A stretch of DNA of 64,000 bases from assembly GCA_029260575.1 (NCBI GenBank), contig JAJDDB010000027.1:744205-808204 (forward strand), written 5' to 3'. This DNA comes from Phycisphaerales bacterium (lineage in GTDB: Bacteria > Planctomycetota > Phycisphaerae > Phycisphaerales > SM1A02). Positions 46,831-56,061 of the stretch are shown here, piece by piece; position 1 is the first letter of the stretch; every line of letters begins with the position of its first letter. The notes under the pieces were generated by a model. It worked only from the letters and a program-made list of their open reading frames with translations, was not told the origin of the DNA and did not search any database. Both the position numbers and the translations under genes were made by a program.

Positions 46831-47391
46831 ATGGCTGACTCCGCCGCACGAGTGCAGGCCATCTCGACTATCCGCGACTTCCGCGGCAAGCTTGTCGAAT
46901 TCACCGACCTCGTTCGCGAATCACTCTCCGAAGCATCATTTGACATTCGGCGGACGATGGATTGGTTGCAACACGACCAGCGCGCACACTGGCAGCGGGA
47001 AATTAAAGCCTGTAACAAGAAACTCGAAACCGCAAAAAGCGAATTGTTCCGCGCCGAACTCAACGCCCAGCAGTCCGGCGGCTCCGCGCGCGATGAACGC
47101 CAGCGTGTCGTGCAACTGCAACGCCGTATCGAACATGCTGAACAGAAACTCAAAGCTGTGCAGCGGTGGATCAAGCTGCTCGATCGGGAAATGAACATCT
47201 ACCGCGGCCACGTCAACGCTCTTTCTTCTGCAGTCAGTGCCGACCTCCCCGCTGCCTGCGAGCAGCTCAATGTCATTGCTGCGCAGCTCGACAAATACGT
47301 CGCCACTTCAATGCCAACTGCCGACAACCAGACGACCGAAGATGCAGAGACAGCCGAAACCGACGATGATGCTGGTGAGGAACAACCATGA
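46831..47391 (+). CDS. Coiled-coil protein of the WXG100/FtsK locus
   Basis: 186 residues starting 2 bases after the WXG100 stop codon. Almost entirely helical with heptad character (CNKKLETAKSELFRAELNAQQSGG; ERQRVVQLQRRIEHAEQKLKAVQRWIKLLDREM) and a disordered, acidic tail (TTEDAETAETDDDAGEEQP). No membrane helix. A single Trp in FDIRRTMDWLQHDQ may make it a long LXG/WXG relative. It overlaps the next gene by 4 bases, so it is translated together with the secretion-like genes. Possible roles are chaperone or substrate of the ATPase; family not recognised. Confidence 0.7.
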   Translation: MADSAARVQAISTIRDFRGKLVEFTDLVRESLSEASFDIRRTMDWLQHDQRAHWQREIKACNKKLETAKSELFRAELNAQQSGGSARDERQRVVQLQRRIEHAEQKLKAVQRWIKLLDREMNIYRGHVNALSSAVSADLPAACEQLNVIAAQLDKYVATSMPTADNQTTEDAETAETDDDAGEEQP

Positions 47392-47603
47392 GTCTTCAAA
47401 CCGCACAGAACAGGCTTCGTCAATCGATGAAGGAAATAAATCATCATTGGGATCACATCACCAGCCAATGGGATGATCCGGTGAGCCGCAAGTTCTATGA
47501 GCAGCGCATCGCGCCATTGGAATCGATGGTGCGGTCGTCCATGGCTGCGATGGACAAGATGGCAAAACAACTTGCAAAGGCGCGCAACGACTGTGGTTCG
47601 TAA
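47388..47603 (+). CDS. Second small WXG100-like protein
   Basis: 71 residues. A helix (LQTAQNRLRQSMKEINHHWDHITSQ) is followed by the turn WDDPVSRKFYEQ and a second helix (IAPLESMVRSSMAAMDKMAKQLAKA). A Trp-Asp-Asp turn between two helices is the WXG100 plan with WDD in place of WXG, and the phrase DPVSRKFYEQ is similar to WDD-type T7SS partners. The start overlaps the coiled-coil gene by 4 bases and the end overlaps the large ATPase gene by 11 bases. It could form a heterodimer with the first WXG100 protein, as ESAT-6 and CFP-10 do. Confidence 0.65.
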   Translation: MSLQTAQNRLRQSMKEINHHWDHITSQWDDPVSRKFYEQRIAPLESMVRSSMAAMDKMAKQLAKARNDCGS

Positions 47604-50600
47604 CGACAGCGAACAATCTGTTGATCTTGATTCGCGCACCGATGATGCTGCGACCGAACATTCGCTTGCGTCTGGAGACGGTGCCGCGCGACAGCCTGCC
47701 CGCAATCCCGCTGCTGCGGTGCGCTGGCTTGCGAATCAGTTTCAGACCGTCGTTCCCGAACGTGCTGAACGCGAACGCGACATCACCGAATCCTTCGAGC
47801 AATCCCAAAGCAGCATCGAGCAGCAATACCAGCGTGACAAAGCCGAGCTGGAAAGTCGCCTGAAGACAACTACTGATGACGCTTTGACGAAACACCACCA
47901 GACGCAGCAGCGCCTGCAGCGCGAGTGCGATACCGCCATTGCTGAAGCCGATCGAATGGCGGACCTTCTTCGCCAGGAATCCAACGACAAAGCCCGGGGG
48001 AATCAACAGGCCGCGAAGAAGGCCCATCAGGAATCGATCTGGATGGCGGAGGCGATGTTCGAAGCCAACGAAGCCCAGCCCATTGATCAATACGAACAGA
48101 CGCGCACCACCCTCGAAACGCAGATGGAAGCTCTGGATTCAATCGAAACCGAGGCTGCAACGCGCATCCGTCGGTATCGCCAGAAGATCGCGACAGCACC
48201 CGCAATTGCTCGCCCGTTGAAACAACCGGACCCGGTCGAATCCGGAATGCAGGAACTTGCTGAAACATTCGAACAGGCGCAGCTTCACCAGCAACAACTC
48301 AACCGATTATTCCTTCCAAAGCTCTTTGTCGACATCTGGCCGTTTATCTTCATTCTCATTCTCGCATCCATCGGCGGCGGCGCTGCCTTCGGCATGCTTG
48401 ACGCTCCGATCGGCCAACAACTCGCAATCGGCATAGGCGGCGGCGCAGCACTGGGAATCGCGCTGCTGCTTGGATTCTTCTTCATCGCTCGCACCCAATG
48501 CACACGCACGCACCAACTGCTGCGCGAAGACATCGCCACCGCGCGGGAACTTCGTGAGTACATCCTCGAGCGCGCTGCGCAGTATCGCGATGATCGCCTG
48601 CACCAACTCAAGAAACAGCGCGATGAAGAAGTGCACAGCGCCGGCGAGAAAATTGATCCCGTTGTTGATGAAATCAAGCGCCGCCATGAAGCCCATCTGC
48701 AGCGCATTGATGACAAACACGTTAAGCAGAACCGCAAAATCGAGACCCACCGCCAGGAAACCCTTGCCGAATCGCAAACCGAATGCGATGCCGTCGTGGC
48801 TGCTGCACGTACAGAATTTGACACTGCAATGCAGGAGTTGCAGCAACAGCACGATAAGGCGCTGCACGACACCGAATCGCAATATCATCAGGACTTTGCG
48901 CAGCTCGAGCGCTCTTGGCGCAATGAGATGACTGCGACGTATGCTGAGCTCACTCGCGTGCATGACATCGCAGCGCGGGCAGGCAGACAGTGGGATGCGA
49001 AGTCGTGGCCGAGCAGGACTCCACCAGCCGAGCAGACCGCGTCCATTCAACTTGGCGGTTTCGAAATAGACATCAATGACGTGCCCGGCGGAGTTTCCAG
49101 CGATCCAAAGTTAGCGCTGCCCGGTCCGGCCAGCTTCGAACTTCCTGCGCTCCTGCATGTGCCCGGCGAAGCGTCGCTATTCATCGAAACCAGACACGCA
49201 GAACAGCGCCGCACCGCAATGGCAATCGTGCAACTGGCGATGTCGCGGCTGCTCACAACCCTGCCCCCGGGCAAAGCGCGATTCGTGATTCTCGACCCTG
49301 TCGCGCTCGGACAGAATTTTGCCGGTTTCATGCACCTTGCAGATTACGAAGGCGCGCTCATCGGCCAGCGCATCTGGACCGAACAGGCGCACATTCAGCA
49401 GCGTCTCGTCGATCTGACCGAGCATATGGAAAACGTCATCCAGAAATACCTCCGCAACGAATTCGAATCGATTGCGCAGTACAACGAAGTGGCAGGTGAA
49501 ATTGCAGAGCCATACCGATTCCTTGTCGTGGCGGATTTTCCCACCAACTTCACCGATGAATCCGCAAAGCGCCTGATAAGCATAGTTAACAGCGGCGCCC
49601 GCTGCGGCGTACACACCATCGTGCATCTGGATCATCGCAACGAAATTCCGCGCGGCATCGATCTTGAAGAACTGCGTCAATCCGCTGCCACAATCATCTG
49701 TGAGGACGACACGTGTACGTGGAATGATCCGTACCTTCAGAATTTGACGCTGCATCTTGATGCGCCGCCGGATGAGCAGTTGCTGACCACGATGATGCAC
49801 GATATCGGCCGCGAAGCTCTCGAATCCACCCGTGTCGAAGTGCCGTTTGACGCCATCGTGCCGGATGAAACCGACATCTGGACGCGCTCCGCTGCCAGGG
49901 AGATCCGCGTTCCGCTGGGGCGCAGCGGCGCGTCGAAGATTCAGGAACTTGCTCTGGGCCGCGACACCGCACAACACGCGCTCATCGCAGGCAAGACCGG
50001 CTCCGGCAAGAGTACGCTGCTGCACGTGTTGATCACGTCGCTGGCGCTGTGGTATCGACCGGATGAAGTTGAACTCTATCTCGTTGACTTCAAGAAAGGC
50101 GTGGAATTCAAGACTTACGGCACACATGAACTGCCACACGCCAAAGTCATCGCAATTGAGAGCGATCGCGAATTCGGACTCAGCGTACTGCAGAAACTCG
50201 ATGCCGAAATGCGCAAACGCGGTGACCTCTATCGCGATCATGGTGTGCAGGATGTCGCAGGCTATCGCGCACTCGATAACGCAGGGCCAATGCCGCGCGT
50301 GCTGCTGATCATTGATGAATTTCAGGAATTCTTCACTGAAGACGATCGCATCGCCCAGGAAGCTGCCCTTCTGCTGGATCGACTCGTCCGACAGGGCCGT
50401 GCGTTCGGCATGCATGTTTTGCTCGGCTCACAAACACTAGGCGGCGCGTACAGTCTCGCCCGAAGCACAATGGGACAGATGAATATCCGCATTGCGTTGC
50501 AGTGCAGCGAATCTGATTCGTACCTGATTATGAACGAAGACAACGCAGCGGCGCGCCTGCTCTCGCGCCCCGGTGAAGCGATTTACAACGATGCAGCCGG

Positions 50601-51582
50601 CATGATCGAGGGTAACAGTCCGTTTCAGATCGTTTGGCTGCCGGATGCCCGGCGAGAGAAGGCGCTGCTGCGCGTGCAGGAGAAACTTCGCAGTGATTCC
50701 TTTGAACGCGATGAACCGCAGGTTGTCTTTGAAGGCAACACGCCGGGACAAATCGAACGCAACCCCGCATTGCAGACATTGCTCAAAGCGAACACCTGGC
50801 CGAGTGATTCTGCTGCGCCGCAGATCTGGCTTGGTGATGCAGTTGCGATCAAAGACCCGACCGCAGCCACGCTTGCCCGCCACGGCGGGGCAAACCTCCT
50901 AATCGTCGGCCAGCGCAGCGAAACTGCCGACTGTCTCATCACGACGGGCCTGCTCTCTCTGGCAGCACAACGATCGCCACAACGCGCGCGATTCATTCTG
51001 CTTGATGGCATCGGCGAAGACGATCTGCGCGTCATCAATCCGCTTGACATTGCTGAATCGCTGCCGCACGCTGTGCAAACCGTCCGTCCGCGCGAGGTGG
51101 GTGATATGCTCAGTGAAATCGCCACCGAAATCCGCAGTCGTCACGAATTCAGCGATGCGTCACAAACAATCGCAATATTCATCAATGGCCTGCATAAATT
51201 CCGCGCGCTTCGTCATGTCGATGATTTCAGCTTCTCCATGGACGAAGACAAACCGCCAGCCCCGGACAAACTGCTTGTGGAGATCCTCCGCGACGGCCCC
51301 GAGGTCGGCGTACATGTCATCGCATGGTGCGATTCAGTGAACAATCTCAACCGCATGATGGAGCGCGCAACGCAACGCGAATTTGAGATGCGCGTACTGA
51401 TGCAGATGAGTGCTGCGGATTCCACGGCAATGATCGATTCACCTGAAGCCAGCCGGATTGGTTTGCAGCGGACAATTTTCTCCAGTGAAGATGCTGGTGT
51501 GCTCGAGAAATTCCGGCCGTATGGCCCGCCCGATCGCCTATGGCTTGAATCAGCACTCGATCAACTGCGCTCACGCCAATAA
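47593..51582 (+). CDS. EssC/EccC-like FtsK-type ATPase with coiled coils
   Basis: 1329 residues from the GTG at 47593 (AAAGG upstream). Residues 60-235 are Glu/Gln-rich coiled coil, two membrane helices lie near 247-300 (VDIWPFIFILILASIGGGAAF; LAIGIGGGAALGIALLLGFFFIA), more coiled coil follows to about 450. Three FtsK-like modules come next. The first (about 520-740) is degenerate. The second has Walker A AGKTGSGKSTLLHVL near residue 800, VDFKKGVEFKTY and Walker B VLLIIDEFQEFF near 905. The third (about 1090-1300) has a degenerate P-loop (VGQRSETADC). This degenerate-active-degenerate triple ATPase is the plan of type VII motor proteins. FHA domains of Firmicutes EssC are absent and replaced by coiled coil. 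Confidence 0.85.
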   Translation: MVRNDSEQSVDLDSRTDDAATEHSLASGDGAARQPARNPAAAVRWLANQFQTVVPERAERERDITESFEQSQSSIEQQYQRDKAELESRLKTTTDDALTKHHQTQQRLQRECDTAIAEADRMADLLRQESNDKARGNQQAAKKAHQESIWMAEAMFEANEAQPIDQYEQTRTTLETQMEALDSIETEAATRIRRYRQKIATAPAIARPLKQPDPVESGMQELAETFEQAQLHQQQLNRLFLPKLFVDIWPFIFILILASIGGGAAFGMLDAPIGQQLAIGIGGGAALGIALLLGFFFIARTQCTRTHQLLREDIATARELREYILERAAQYRDDRLHQLKKQRDEEVHSAGEKIDPVVDEIKRRHEAHLQRIDDKHVKQNRKIETHRQETLAESQTECDAVVAAARTEFDTAMQELQQQHDKALHDTESQYHQDFAQLERSWRNEMTATYAELTRVHDIAARAGRQWDAKSWPSRTPPAEQTASIQLGGFEIDINDVPGGVSSDPKLALPGPASFELPALLHVPGEASLFIETRHAEQRRTAMAIVQLAMSRLLTTLPPGKARFVILDPVALGQNFAGFMHLADYEGALIGQRIWTEQAHIQQRLVDLTEHMENVIQKYLRNEFESIAQYNEVAGEIAEPYRFLVVADFPTNFTDESAKRLISIVNSGARCGVHTIVHLDHRNEIPRGIDLEELRQSAATIICEDDTCTWNDPYLQNLTLHLDAPPDEQLLTTMMHDIGREALESTRVEVPFDAIVPDETDIWTRSAAREIRVPLGRSGASKIQELALGRDTAQHALIAGKTGSGKSTLLHVLITSLALWYRPDEVELYLVDFKKGVEFKTYGTHELPHAKVIAIESDREFGLSVLQKLDAEMRKRGDLYRDHGVQDVAGYRALDNAGPMPRVLLIIDEFQEFFTEDDRIAQEAALLLDRLVRQGRAFGMHVLLGSQTLGGAYSLARSTMGQMNIRIALQCSESDSYLIMNEDNAAARLLSRPGEAIYNDAAGMIEGNSPFQIVWLPDARREKALLRVQEKLRSDSFERDEPQVVFEGNTPGQIERNPALQTLLKANTWPSDSAAPQIWLGDAVAIKDPTAATLARHGGANLLIVGQRSETADCLITTGLLSLAAQRSPQRARFILLDGIGEDDLRVINPLDIAESLPHAVQTVRPREVGDMLSEIATEIRSRHEFSDASQTIAIFINGLHKFRALRHVDDFSFSMDEDKPPAPDKLLVEILRDGPEVGVHVIAWCDSVNNLNRMMERATQREFEMRVLMQMSAADSTAMIDSPEASRIGLQRTIFSSEDAGVLEKFRPYGPPDRLWLESALDQLRSRQ

Positions 51583-51586
51583 CCAC

Positions 51587-51880
51587 TCACCTGCGGTTGT
51601 AATACGTGCGCACTTTGCGATTACCTGCGCTGCCGCCGATGATTCCCAGGTCTAACAGCACCGCCAGCACAACTGCCACAAGCCCGATACCGGAGATTGA
51701 ACCCTGCGGCTGGACATGCCATGCAAATGCATAGGCAAGCGTCGTCAGCGGCATGAATATGAACCCGAGCACCGGCCAGAGCAGTGTGTTATACGCCTGC
51801 TCGAGGTAATCGCTGAACAACCACACCAGCACGATGGCAACGCGTGGAAAGAACAACGCCAGACATCCGATTGCGCAAGG
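51587..51880 (-). CDS. Small membrane protein
   Basis: 97 residues from the ATG at 51880. Three hydrophobic segments (CLALFFPRVAIVLVWLF, LLWPVLGFIFMPLTTLAYAFAW, IGLVAVVLAVLLDLGIIGG) and a basic tail (NRKVRTYYNRR). The opening FFPRVAIVLVWLFSDYLxxAY is shared by many small bacterial membrane proteins of unknown function. It converges on the end of the secretion-like ATPase gene with a 4-base gap, so no terminator separates them. Confidence 0.75.
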   Translation of the reverse strand, partial: PCAIGCLALFFPRVAIVLVWLFSDYLEQAYNTLLWPVLGFIFMPLTTLAYAFAWHVQPQGSISGIGLVAVVLAVLLDLGIIGGSAGNRKVRTYYNRR

Positions 51881-51928
51881 CATAGTGCAATTATACACCA
51901 GATCGACTTAGACAATTGTCGCCGGCCG

Positions 51929-52603
51929 TTACAATGCGCCCGCCAATTCCCGCAACAATTCAGCCGCCTGTTTCATCGCTGTGATCGAATTCCGCCGAAG
52001 CCGCAACATCGCAGGCACCAGCGCCGGCTTGCGCAGTGCAAACAGTGCTGCACGTCCGGTCTGCGGTCGGCCGGTCGCATCCACACAATCCACCAACTCT
52101 GCAGGCAGTGATTCATCCCGCCCGTCACTCACACCACGAACGACCGCCCATTCGAAACCCCGGGCTGCGCAGCACCGCGCAAAGACATGCGATTCCGTAT
52201 CCACCAGATCAGCACCTGTTTGCTCGCCCAACGACCGCTTACTCTCTACCGCTGTCACCGGTTCATCCACGCTGCACACTATGCACTGCGGCGCATCTTT
52301 TAGAAGCGGCGCCGCAATCGTCGGCAGTATCAAATCATCGCTCGTCTGCGTCCGTACCGCAGTTACGACAGAACACTGCCCGGTCTGCACACGATCTGAC
52401 AGCCCCCCCGCCACGCCGACAAGCACGACCGGCGATGCAGAATCCGCCAACGATTCAATGCACCGCTCGATTGCCCTCGGCCCGGGTCCGCTGCACACGG
52501 TCGCTGCGAACTCGGCAACGCTTTCATGCTCCAACAGTGAGAGCTCGAACACCATCGGGCACACGATCGTCATGCGTTTTGATGTTGTGAACTGCTGCGA
52601 CAT
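51929..52603 (-). CDS. Nucleoside phosphorylase/nucleosidase superfamily protein
   Basis: 224 residues. The segments PVVLVGVAGGLSDRVQTGQCSVVTAV and GADLVDTESHVFARCCAARGFEWAVVRGVSDGRDES reproduce the MTA/SAH nucleosidase and futalosine hydrolase pattern (GxAGGL and VDMES...RxISD). The catalytic Asp in SDG is present; the Met of VDMES is Thr. Likely substrates are methylthioadenosine, S-adenosylhomocysteine or futalosine. The ATG at residue 11 (MTIVCPMVFEL) is the better family start. The protein ends with a helical tail beyond the catalytic core. Confidence 0.8.
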   Translation of the reverse strand: MSQQFTTSKRMTIVCPMVFELSLLEHESVAEFAATVCSGPGPRAIERCIESLADSASPVVLVGVAGGLSDRVQTGQCSVVTAVRTQTSDDLILPTIAAPLLKDAPQCIVCSVDEPVTAVESKRSLGEQTGADLVDTESHVFARCCAARGFEWAVVRGVSDGRDESLPAELVDCVDATGRPQTGRAALFALRKPALVPAMLRLRRNSITAMKQAAELLRELAGAL

Positions 52604-52650
52604 ACGTGCAACGCTACCGCGCGCAGCGAATCGGTGCAGCGGAAGCTGGC

Positions 52651-53172
52651 TCAGTACGGCATCAAGCTGTTGTGATCGACATACATGAGCTGGGTCAACT
52701 CACCAGCGGCAACGTCGGGCATCGGCAGATTGGGAAAGCGAGCAGCCAGCGAACTCCGATCCAGCAGCACCCCCAACAGATCAGAGTCGCCGTTACCAAA
52801 TACCGAATACCGCGGACCGGCATCAGTGCTGAAGATCACCGTTCGATATCGAGCGTTCTCAAGTGTCCCCAGCACTGGAAGCCCTGCGTGCGGGTCGATC
52901 AAAGTCAGCGTGACATCACCCAGCGCCTCGGCCGGCGGAGCATATTCAGTATTCATTTCTGATTCGCTGTGGTCGTCCAACTCATCGAGAGGCGCATGCG
53001 GAATAAATCCGGTGTCCTGCTGATCGGGCGCAGCATCGCTGTCTGCCGGCGCAAATACGCTGCCCAATACGAGAAACGCAACGCCCAGAACAATCGCTGC
53101 GATCACGCGCTGCATGACGACAGCCGATGGGCCTCGGGGATGGTCTTCACTCAGCTCGGAATGCTCGTTCAT
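52651..53172 (-). CDS. Membrane-anchored protein of unknown function
   Basis: 173 residues from the ATG at 53172 (MNEHSELSEDHPRG). One membrane helix (MQRVIAAIVLGVAFLVLGSVF) is followed by an acidic, Pro-rich linker and a folded part (GDVTLTLIDPHAGLPVLGTLENARYRTVIFSTDAGPRYSVFGNGDSDLLGVLLDRSSL) of about 100 residues. No family is recognised. It ends 47 bases before the nucleosidase gene and could be cotranscribed with it. Upstream is the tRNA-Glu gene on the other strand. Confidence 0.6.
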   Translation of the reverse strand: MNEHSELSEDHPRGPSAVVMQRVIAAIVLGVAFLVLGSVFAPADSDAAPDQQDTGFIPHAPLDELDDHSESEMNTEYAPPAEALGDVTLTLIDPHAGLPVLGTLENARYRTVIFSTDAGPRYSVFGNGDSDLLGVLLDRSSLAARFPNLPMPDVAAGELTQLMYVDHNSLMPY

Positions 53173-53305
53173 GCGGGACTTATCGGCAGCACGCAGTCGA
53201 TCAATGAGCCGATCCGGGCAATCGATGCTGGTGGCCCGTCGGGAAGTCTCCGAAAGCGGGTTGTCCGCCCGCCCGAAGGTCCTATTATGTCCCCACACCA
53301 GACTG

Positions 53306-53380
53306 ACCCCATCGTCTAGTCAGGTCCAGGACACCAGGTTTTCATCCTGGGAACAGGGGTTCGAATCCCCTTGGGGTCGT
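53306..53380 (+). tRNA. tRNA-Glu (anticodon TTC)
   Basis: Cloverleaf: acceptor GACCCCA/TGGGGTC, D-arm with GTCTAGTCAGGTCCAGGAC, anticodon stem CCAGG/CCTGG around the loop TTTTCAT (anticodon TTC), T-arm GGGGTTCGAATCCCC. 75 bases, discriminator G, CCA not encoded. Accessory DNA begins right behind it, so it probably marks an island boundary. Confidence 0.95.
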
Positions 53381-53405
53381 TACGCTTTGAGAAAGATACG
53401 TGCCT

Positions 53406-53436
53406 AGCGCCCGCAGCCAGATCGGCTGCGGGCGCT
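53406..53436 (+). terminator. 13-bp hairpin behind tRNA-Glu
   Basis: Perfect stem AGCGCCCGCAGCC (53406-53418) and GGCTGCGGGCGCT (53424-53436) with loop AGATC, followed by GCATTTAGG. Probably terminates the tRNA transcript, although the T-run is short. Confidence 0.65.
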
Positions 53437-53527
53437 GCATTTAGGGGTCTGGAGGACCAAGTTTCATCGGCTCAATGGCCTGCACTGTGCTGTTGGATAG
53501 GTGCTTTTGAGCCGCGAATTGCGGGTC

Positions 53528-55444
53528 TCAGGAGTCCAGCGAGATGCTGATCGTTGCCGTCGTCGCGCCGTATTGACCAAGCACAGTGGTCGGTACGATT
53601 CGCAGGCCCAACGTGGCAGTCGTGTTCGCCCTGTCGATCTCGATCGACTCGACACAGCGTCGCGCTGCGATCTGTCGTTCATCGAGATGCACACTGCGAA
53701 GCATCAATTCCAGACCGTTGCAATACGTGCGAACATCGTGCACGAGCATCTCAATGTCCTGATCGGCGAGGACCTGGTTCTGCAGCGATTCGAGCTTGGA
53801 CTCAATCTGATCACGCTCGTCTGAGAGTTCCGCGACTCGGCGGTTGGCGGTGTCGGCATTCGCTTCACTGATGTTGTCCAGCACACGACGAGTCGTGCTG
53901 TCGATCGAGTTAAGCTTGGCCTTGAGCTTCTGTTGTTGCTGAGCGGACTGTTCCCTGTCGTGCCCGATCTGAGCTTCGATGGCTGCAGCGATCAATGCTT
54001 GGCCATTGTCACCGTTGTACCGGCTATAGAATTCCACAGCGGCTTTGATGAATCGTTCTTCGAGCAGCTCCTGAGATACAGCATTGAGCGTGCAGACGCT
54101 GCGTCCATGACGTATGTACCCGCCGCAGGCGTAGTGGTACGTCTTGGCCCTGTTGCCGTGCTCATCGCGCTTCTTGGTGTATCTCGTGTAGCCTTCATAC
54201 CGATGGCCACAGTGCGCGCACGTGCAGAGACTTGAGAGCATGAACCGCGCGCGTACTCCTGTCCACCCATTCATCGTCGATTGTTCACCTGCAACCAATC
54301 CGGTCCGGGGGTTGATCCCCCGCTGCTGCTTCGATGCCTTCTTCTGCTTCATAAGATCCCGAGCAGATTCGAAGACGCGGCGGCTGACAATCGGTGGATG
54401 CGCATCGCTGATCACGATCCAGTCCTGCTCATCGTTCGGTGCCAGGCGCCGGCGCACTACGCCTTGTCGTTCCACAGCGCGGCCATTGGCGATGCGGTGG
54501 AATCGACCATCCGTGTGTCGGTTCCAGACGAGATCGCCGCAGTACGCTGGATTCAGCAGGATCGATCGAACAGATGTCGTTGACCACTTGCCGCTGTAGT
54601 GACTGGCCCACTGCTTTGATCGTGATGTGGGCACACCATCTCGGTTCAGCGCATCGGCGATGCCCTTGAAACCGCGGCGATCCTCGACATACATCCGGAA
54701 GATGCGCTGAACGATCTGCACACGTTGCTCATCACTCGGCATCAACTTGCATCGATCGCGCCGTGAGACGGCAACAGTCTCATTGCGCTCGAGGATGCGT
54801 GTTCGATTCTGCTGTTGATCGAACATCTGCTTGGAACCATCACGCATGTACCGCAGATGGAACAGGAACTCCCCTGCCTGACTCTCATAGGCGAGGTCAT
54901 ACCCGAATGGTGGCGCGCCACCCATCCACCAGCCGCCACCGGAGTCCGACTTGCTCAGCAGACCGCGGATGGCGACCTTCGATAGATCCTTGCTCTCTTC
55001 ACGTGCCTGCCACTGCTTGACCGGGCGCAACAGGTCATCCGTACCATCGCCGGTGAAGTGTTCGGAGACATAGACGATCTGCACATCGTGCGATCGCAGA
55101 ATGTGCCGGTAGTAGCCAGCTTCATCATTATCAATGCGCCCGAAGCGTTTGATGTCGTACACGACGATATGCGCAAAGTCGCAGCGCGTATGGCTTGCAT
55201 CGTCCATGAGCGCCTGAAACGACTTGCGCCCGATCGTGCTCGTGCCGCTGATGGCATCATCTGTGTAGAACCGCAGTAGGCGCAAGTCGTTCCCTTCGCA
55301 GTATTGCTCGATGGCACGCTTCTGATCGGGAATTGACTGTTCCTGGCGATCAGTCGAACGGCGAACATAGCCCACTGCTGCATCGACACGTGATGCGCTG
55401 CGCTTGCCGCCGCGCGGACGATTGACCGTTTGAGCTCTGGCCAT
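53528..55444 (-). CDS. Large serine recombinase
   Basis: 638 residues from the ATG at 55444, preceded by GGAAGGAGG. The resolvase domain has the nucleophile Ser30 in YVRRSTDRQEQS, then YDIKRFGR. The recombinase domain follows (GGGWWMGGAPPFGYDL, RIFRMYVEDRRGFKGIADALNRDGVPT, STTSVRSILLNPAYCGDLVWNR), then the zinc ribbon (CTCAHCGHRYEGYTR ... YACGGYIRHGRSVC) and a long coiled coil. Enzymes of this kind integrate and excise phages and islands at defined att sites. The gene sits 148 bases behind tRNA-Glu, pointing away from the island interior towards the tRNA, so it is the likely integrase of the island. No matching second att site is visible in the window. Confidence 0.93.
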   Translation of the reverse strand: MARAQTVNRPRGGKRSASRVDAAVGYVRRSTDRQEQSIPDQKRAIEQYCEGNDLRLLRFYTDDAISGTSTIGRKSFQALMDDASHTRCDFAHIVVYDIKRFGRIDNDEAGYYRHILRSHDVQIVYVSEHFTGDGTDDLLRPVKQWQAREESKDLSKVAIRGLLSKSDSGGGWWMGGAPPFGYDLAYESQAGEFLFHLRYMRDGSKQMFDQQQNRTRILERNETVAVSRRDRCKLMPSDEQRVQIVQRIFRMYVEDRRGFKGIADALNRDGVPTSRSKQWASHYSGKWSTTSVRSILLNPAYCGDLVWNRHTDGRFHRIANGRAVERQGVVRRRLAPNDEQDWIVISDAHPPIVSRRVFESARDLMKQKKASKQQRGINPRTGLVAGEQSTMNGWTGVRARFMLSSLCTCAHCGHRYEGYTRYTKKRDEHGNRAKTYHYACGGYIRHGRSVCTLNAVSQELLEERFIKAAVEFYSRYNGDNGQALIAAAIEAQIGHDREQSAQQQQKLKAKLNSIDSTTRRVLDNISEANADTANRRVAELSDERDQIESKLESLQNQVLADQDIEMLVHDVRTYCNGLELMLRSVHLDERQIAARRCVESIEIDRANTTATLGLRIVPTTVLGQYGATTATISISLDS

Positions 55445-55689
55445 ACTGGCCTCCTTCCAGTCGCCCATAGGGGCATGAGGAGGAAGAAACATCAAGGCCA
55501 TTTAGAGCGAAACAGGGCCGATTTTGAGCATGCAATCGGACTGTGGTCAAATCTAATTCGCGACCAACTACCAGTACACCGCTGCCGCGGCAGATCGCTG
55601 TTTGGCCGACCTTGTCGCCGTCTCCCACCCGATGCACAAACTGGTTATGCGTCTGAGAATCAAGGCCGCTCCGTAGCTGCTCATCTCGG

Positions 55690-56024
55690 ACAAGAACACG
55701 TTCCAGGTCGTCAACCAGTTTCGCATCAACACCGACAACTGTCACAACCGCTGCGACGTGATGCTCCTGATCAATGGCATCTCCGCCATTCAGAGCGAGC
55801 TCAAGACGCTGGGCATCAACCCTGCCGAATCATGCAGCCGATCGTCGACTACAAAAAGAGACCCCGGCAACGGCTACACTAAGACCCTCCTCCGCATTGT
55901 CCAGCTCTTCATCGTCAGTATCCAGACCGACACCTACTGCTTCGCCAAAAACAATGACTGCTGCTTCGGCTTCGACGCAGAAAAGAACTTTCTGCCCATC
56001 TACCAGCAGACGGCCGCCGTGTAA
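55690..56024 (+). pseudogene. Remnant of a type I restriction endonuclease R subunit (HsdR)
   Basis: The frame reads LLISDKNTFQVVNQFRINTD, then NRCDVMLLINGISAIQSELKTLGINP, which corresponds to the HsdR nuclease domain N-terminus (VNQF...RYDVVLLINGIPxxxIELK). The next segment is in another frame (IMQPIVDYKK) and then returns to DPGNGYTKTLLRIVQLFIVS, FAKNNDCCFGFDAEKNFLPIYQ. Two compensating frameshifts, an upstream stop (TAG at about 55675) and a TAA at 56022 show that this is a decayed fragment of about 110 residues out of roughly 1000. The catalytic ExK pair (SELKT) is still visible. No hsdM or hsdS lies beside it. Confidence 0.75.
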
Positions 56025-56061
56025 TATTCATCGAACCCTCAAGAGGAGGATGACTCTGCAG

